Source: Bacteroidales bacterium (GTDB lineage Bacteria; Bacteroidota; Bacteroidia; Bacteroidales; Bacteroidaceae). Taken from it: DNA of 6,656 bases. Where the stretch lies: positions 1 through 6,656 of the forward strand of contig SFKY01000096.1 in NCBI GenBank assembly GCA_004554665.1, written 5' to 3'. Each line of letters opens with the position of its first letter. Position 1 is the first letter of the stretch. Both the position numbers and the translations under genes were made by a program. Positions 5,519 through 6,656 of the stretch are shown in pieces. The notes below the pieces were generated by a model, which saw only the letters and a program-made list of their open reading frames with translations, was not told the origin of the DNA and did no database searches.

Positions 5519-6656
5519 ATGAAAGCAAGGCTCCTACTATTGACACTGGCTGCGACAATGGCAGTGACCACTGTCGCCCAAACGCAGAAGAAGCGCAAGC
5601 GCGTGGAAACCCAACAAAAGGTTGAGGTGGAAGAAGCCAAAGTACCGGAAGTGGCGCTTGACACAGTACCCGCTATCGTGCCCGACACGCTGAAACCAGC
5701 AGAGCCCGAACCGCCAAAGGATCGTACAGACACCCTCTATTACGACCGCAGTTGGCGCGTTATCAGCAACAAGACATTCGCCACCTATTACCGCTATGTG
5801 CTGTACCCTGTAGACAGCTTGGCACCAAAATATTTCAAGACATTCTACCTGGACGGACAGCTGCAGGGCGAAGGCACGTTCATCACGATGGGCGAACGCT
5901 CTGACAAGGAAAGCGTATTCGATGGCGAGGTAGTGTATTATTACAAAGGTGGTGCCGTAAAGCAACGCCTTACCTATGCCGAGGGTAAGCCTAACGGTGA
6001 GCGTACAGACTATTACGAGAACGGAAATATACACGAACACATCACCCTGAAAGATGGTATGCGTACCGGTATCTTCGCTTCGTTTTCGGAGGACGGCATC
6101 GTTTGTCGACTGCAAGAGTATACCAACGACGAAGCTGCGCCCTACTATATCGTTGTAGACAAGGATGGTAACTACTCCAAATATGATGCCAAGACCGAGC
6201 AGCCCCTGTTGGAAACTCCAGACGTGGAAGAGCGACAGACTGAGTACAAGAACGGCGTGGCGTGGCCCTACTACAACAAGAACGGCCTCATTGTTGGCGT
6301 AAGCAACAGTCCGGTAAAGGACAATATCGGCAACTTCCGCGAGATTGGTGTTTTCCTGGTCAACAAAAGTATGATCAATGTAGAACTTGATCCTGCACAG
6401 TTAGAGGTCTACGCCATGAAAAAAGGCAAACGCAGCGACTTTGAGGTGATGCCGGCCGATGAATACGACGAGAAAGTATACAAGAAAAAGCTGAAAAACA
6501 AGAAACGCTCGCTGAAGAAAAAGGCTGTGGTGACCATTGAGAGGGAGAACAATGTCAGCGAGAATCTTGGCGCCTCTGTCTTCGACGCAGGCACTTCACA
6601 CACCTTGAAGGCTTTCCAAGAGAGCATCATCAAACTGAAGACATTGGTCAAAGAAA
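5519..6656 (+). CDS. secreted/periplasmic protein with MORN/YwqK-like repeats (3' end outside window)
   Basis: The reading frame opens at ATG 5519 and stays open for 379 codons to the window edge, so the C-terminus is missing. Residues 1-20 form a signal peptide (MKA, then a LLLLTLAATMAV core, probable cut TVA|QT). Next comes a charged, Pro/Glu/Val-rich linker (about 23-70). Residues 105-200 carry degenerate repeats of the pattern Y-x-x-G-x-hydrophobic followed by G-x-F/Y, seen in FYLDGQLQGEGTF, FDGEVVYYYKGGAVKQRLTY, GERTDYYENGNIHEHITL and GMRTGIFASFSEDG. This resembles MORN and the YwqK-type repeat family (COG2849). A further copy may be YKNGVAWPYYNKNG (243-256). Residues 268-379 look like a separate domain, with a basic helix-prone stretch at about 315-336 (KVYKKKLKNKKRSLKKK). 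It is 14 bp after the beta-barrel gene and probably co-transcribed. The function is unknown. YwqK-like repeats have been labelled antitoxin, but the signal peptide argues against a cytosolic antitoxin here. Confidence 0.82.
   Translation, partial: MKARLLLLTLAATMAVTTVAQTQKKRKRVETQQKVEVEEAKVPEVALDTVPAIVPDTLKPAEPEPPKDRTDTLYYDRSWRVISNKTFATYYRYVLYPVDSLAPKYFKTFYLDGQLQGEGTFITMGERSDKESVFDGEVVYYYKGGAVKQRLTYAEGKPNGERTDYYENGNIHEHITLKDGMRTGIFASFSEDGIVCRLQEYTNDEAAPYYIVVDKDGNYSKYDAKTEQPLLETPDVEERQTEYKNGVAWPYYNKNGLIVGVSNSPVKDNIGNFREIGVFLVNKSMINVELDPAQLEVYAMKKGKRSDFEVMPADEYDEKVYKKKLKNKKRSLKKKAVVTIERENNVSENLGASVFDAGTSHTLKAFQESIIKLKTLVKE

Noticed and set aside
5519..6300. YwqK-like repeats as evidence of a toxin-antitoxin system
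   Set aside because: The protein has a signal peptide and sits in an envelope operon. No toxin-like partner is visible, and the antitoxin label of the repeat family is not a reliable functional guide.
5485..6651. Minus-strand open frames opposite the right-hand genes (5485-5733, 5537-6115 and 6409-6651)
   Set aside because: The plus-strand frame from 5519 has a signal peptide, MORN-like repeats and tight spacing to its neighbour and is open throughout. The minus-strand frames have no recognisable features.

Overview
The window looks like a stretch of a Bacteroidota chromosome, most likely order Bacteroidales and perhaps Prevotella-like. Three things suggest this. Two upstream regions carry exact matches to the Bacteroidales -7 promoter element (TAnnTTTG). 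The gene starts lack clear Shine-Dalgarno sequences and sit behind A/T-rich leaders. One protein carries a long Gly/Gln/Arg/Tyr-rich extension on an RsuA/RluB-type pseudouridine synthase, a type of extension I associate with this phylum. The genus is an inference, and no rRNA or other marker in the window settles it.

Layout, all on the + strand: a tRNA-Val(UAC) gene (24-101) closes a transcript with a strong intrinsic terminator (108-137). A promoter-like element (about 192-199) precedes purB (adenylosuccinate lyase, 224-1570). An 83-bp gap leads to an rluB-like pseudouridine synthase with a repetitive N-terminal low-complexity domain (1654-3111). A 32-bp gap then leads to asnS (asparaginyl-tRNA synthetase, 3144-4538). 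A strong intrinsic terminator (4563-4594) closes this housekeeping block. A well-formed Bacteroidales promoter (4696-4726) starts a second unit of two exported proteins: a predicted outer-membrane beta-barrel protein (4758-5504) and, 14 bp later, a secreted or periplasmic protein with MORN/YwqK-like repeats (from 5519) that runs off the right edge still open.

The first block covers purine nucleotide synthesis, rRNA modification and tRNA charging, so it is a growth and translation cluster. The second block is a small cell-envelope unit of unknown function. I found no mobile element, CRISPR array, phage gene or defence system, and I do not claim a new system here. The two points most worth a second look are the Arg/Tyr-patterned repeat domain fused to the rRNA pseudouridine synthase and the uncharacterised exported pair at the right end.
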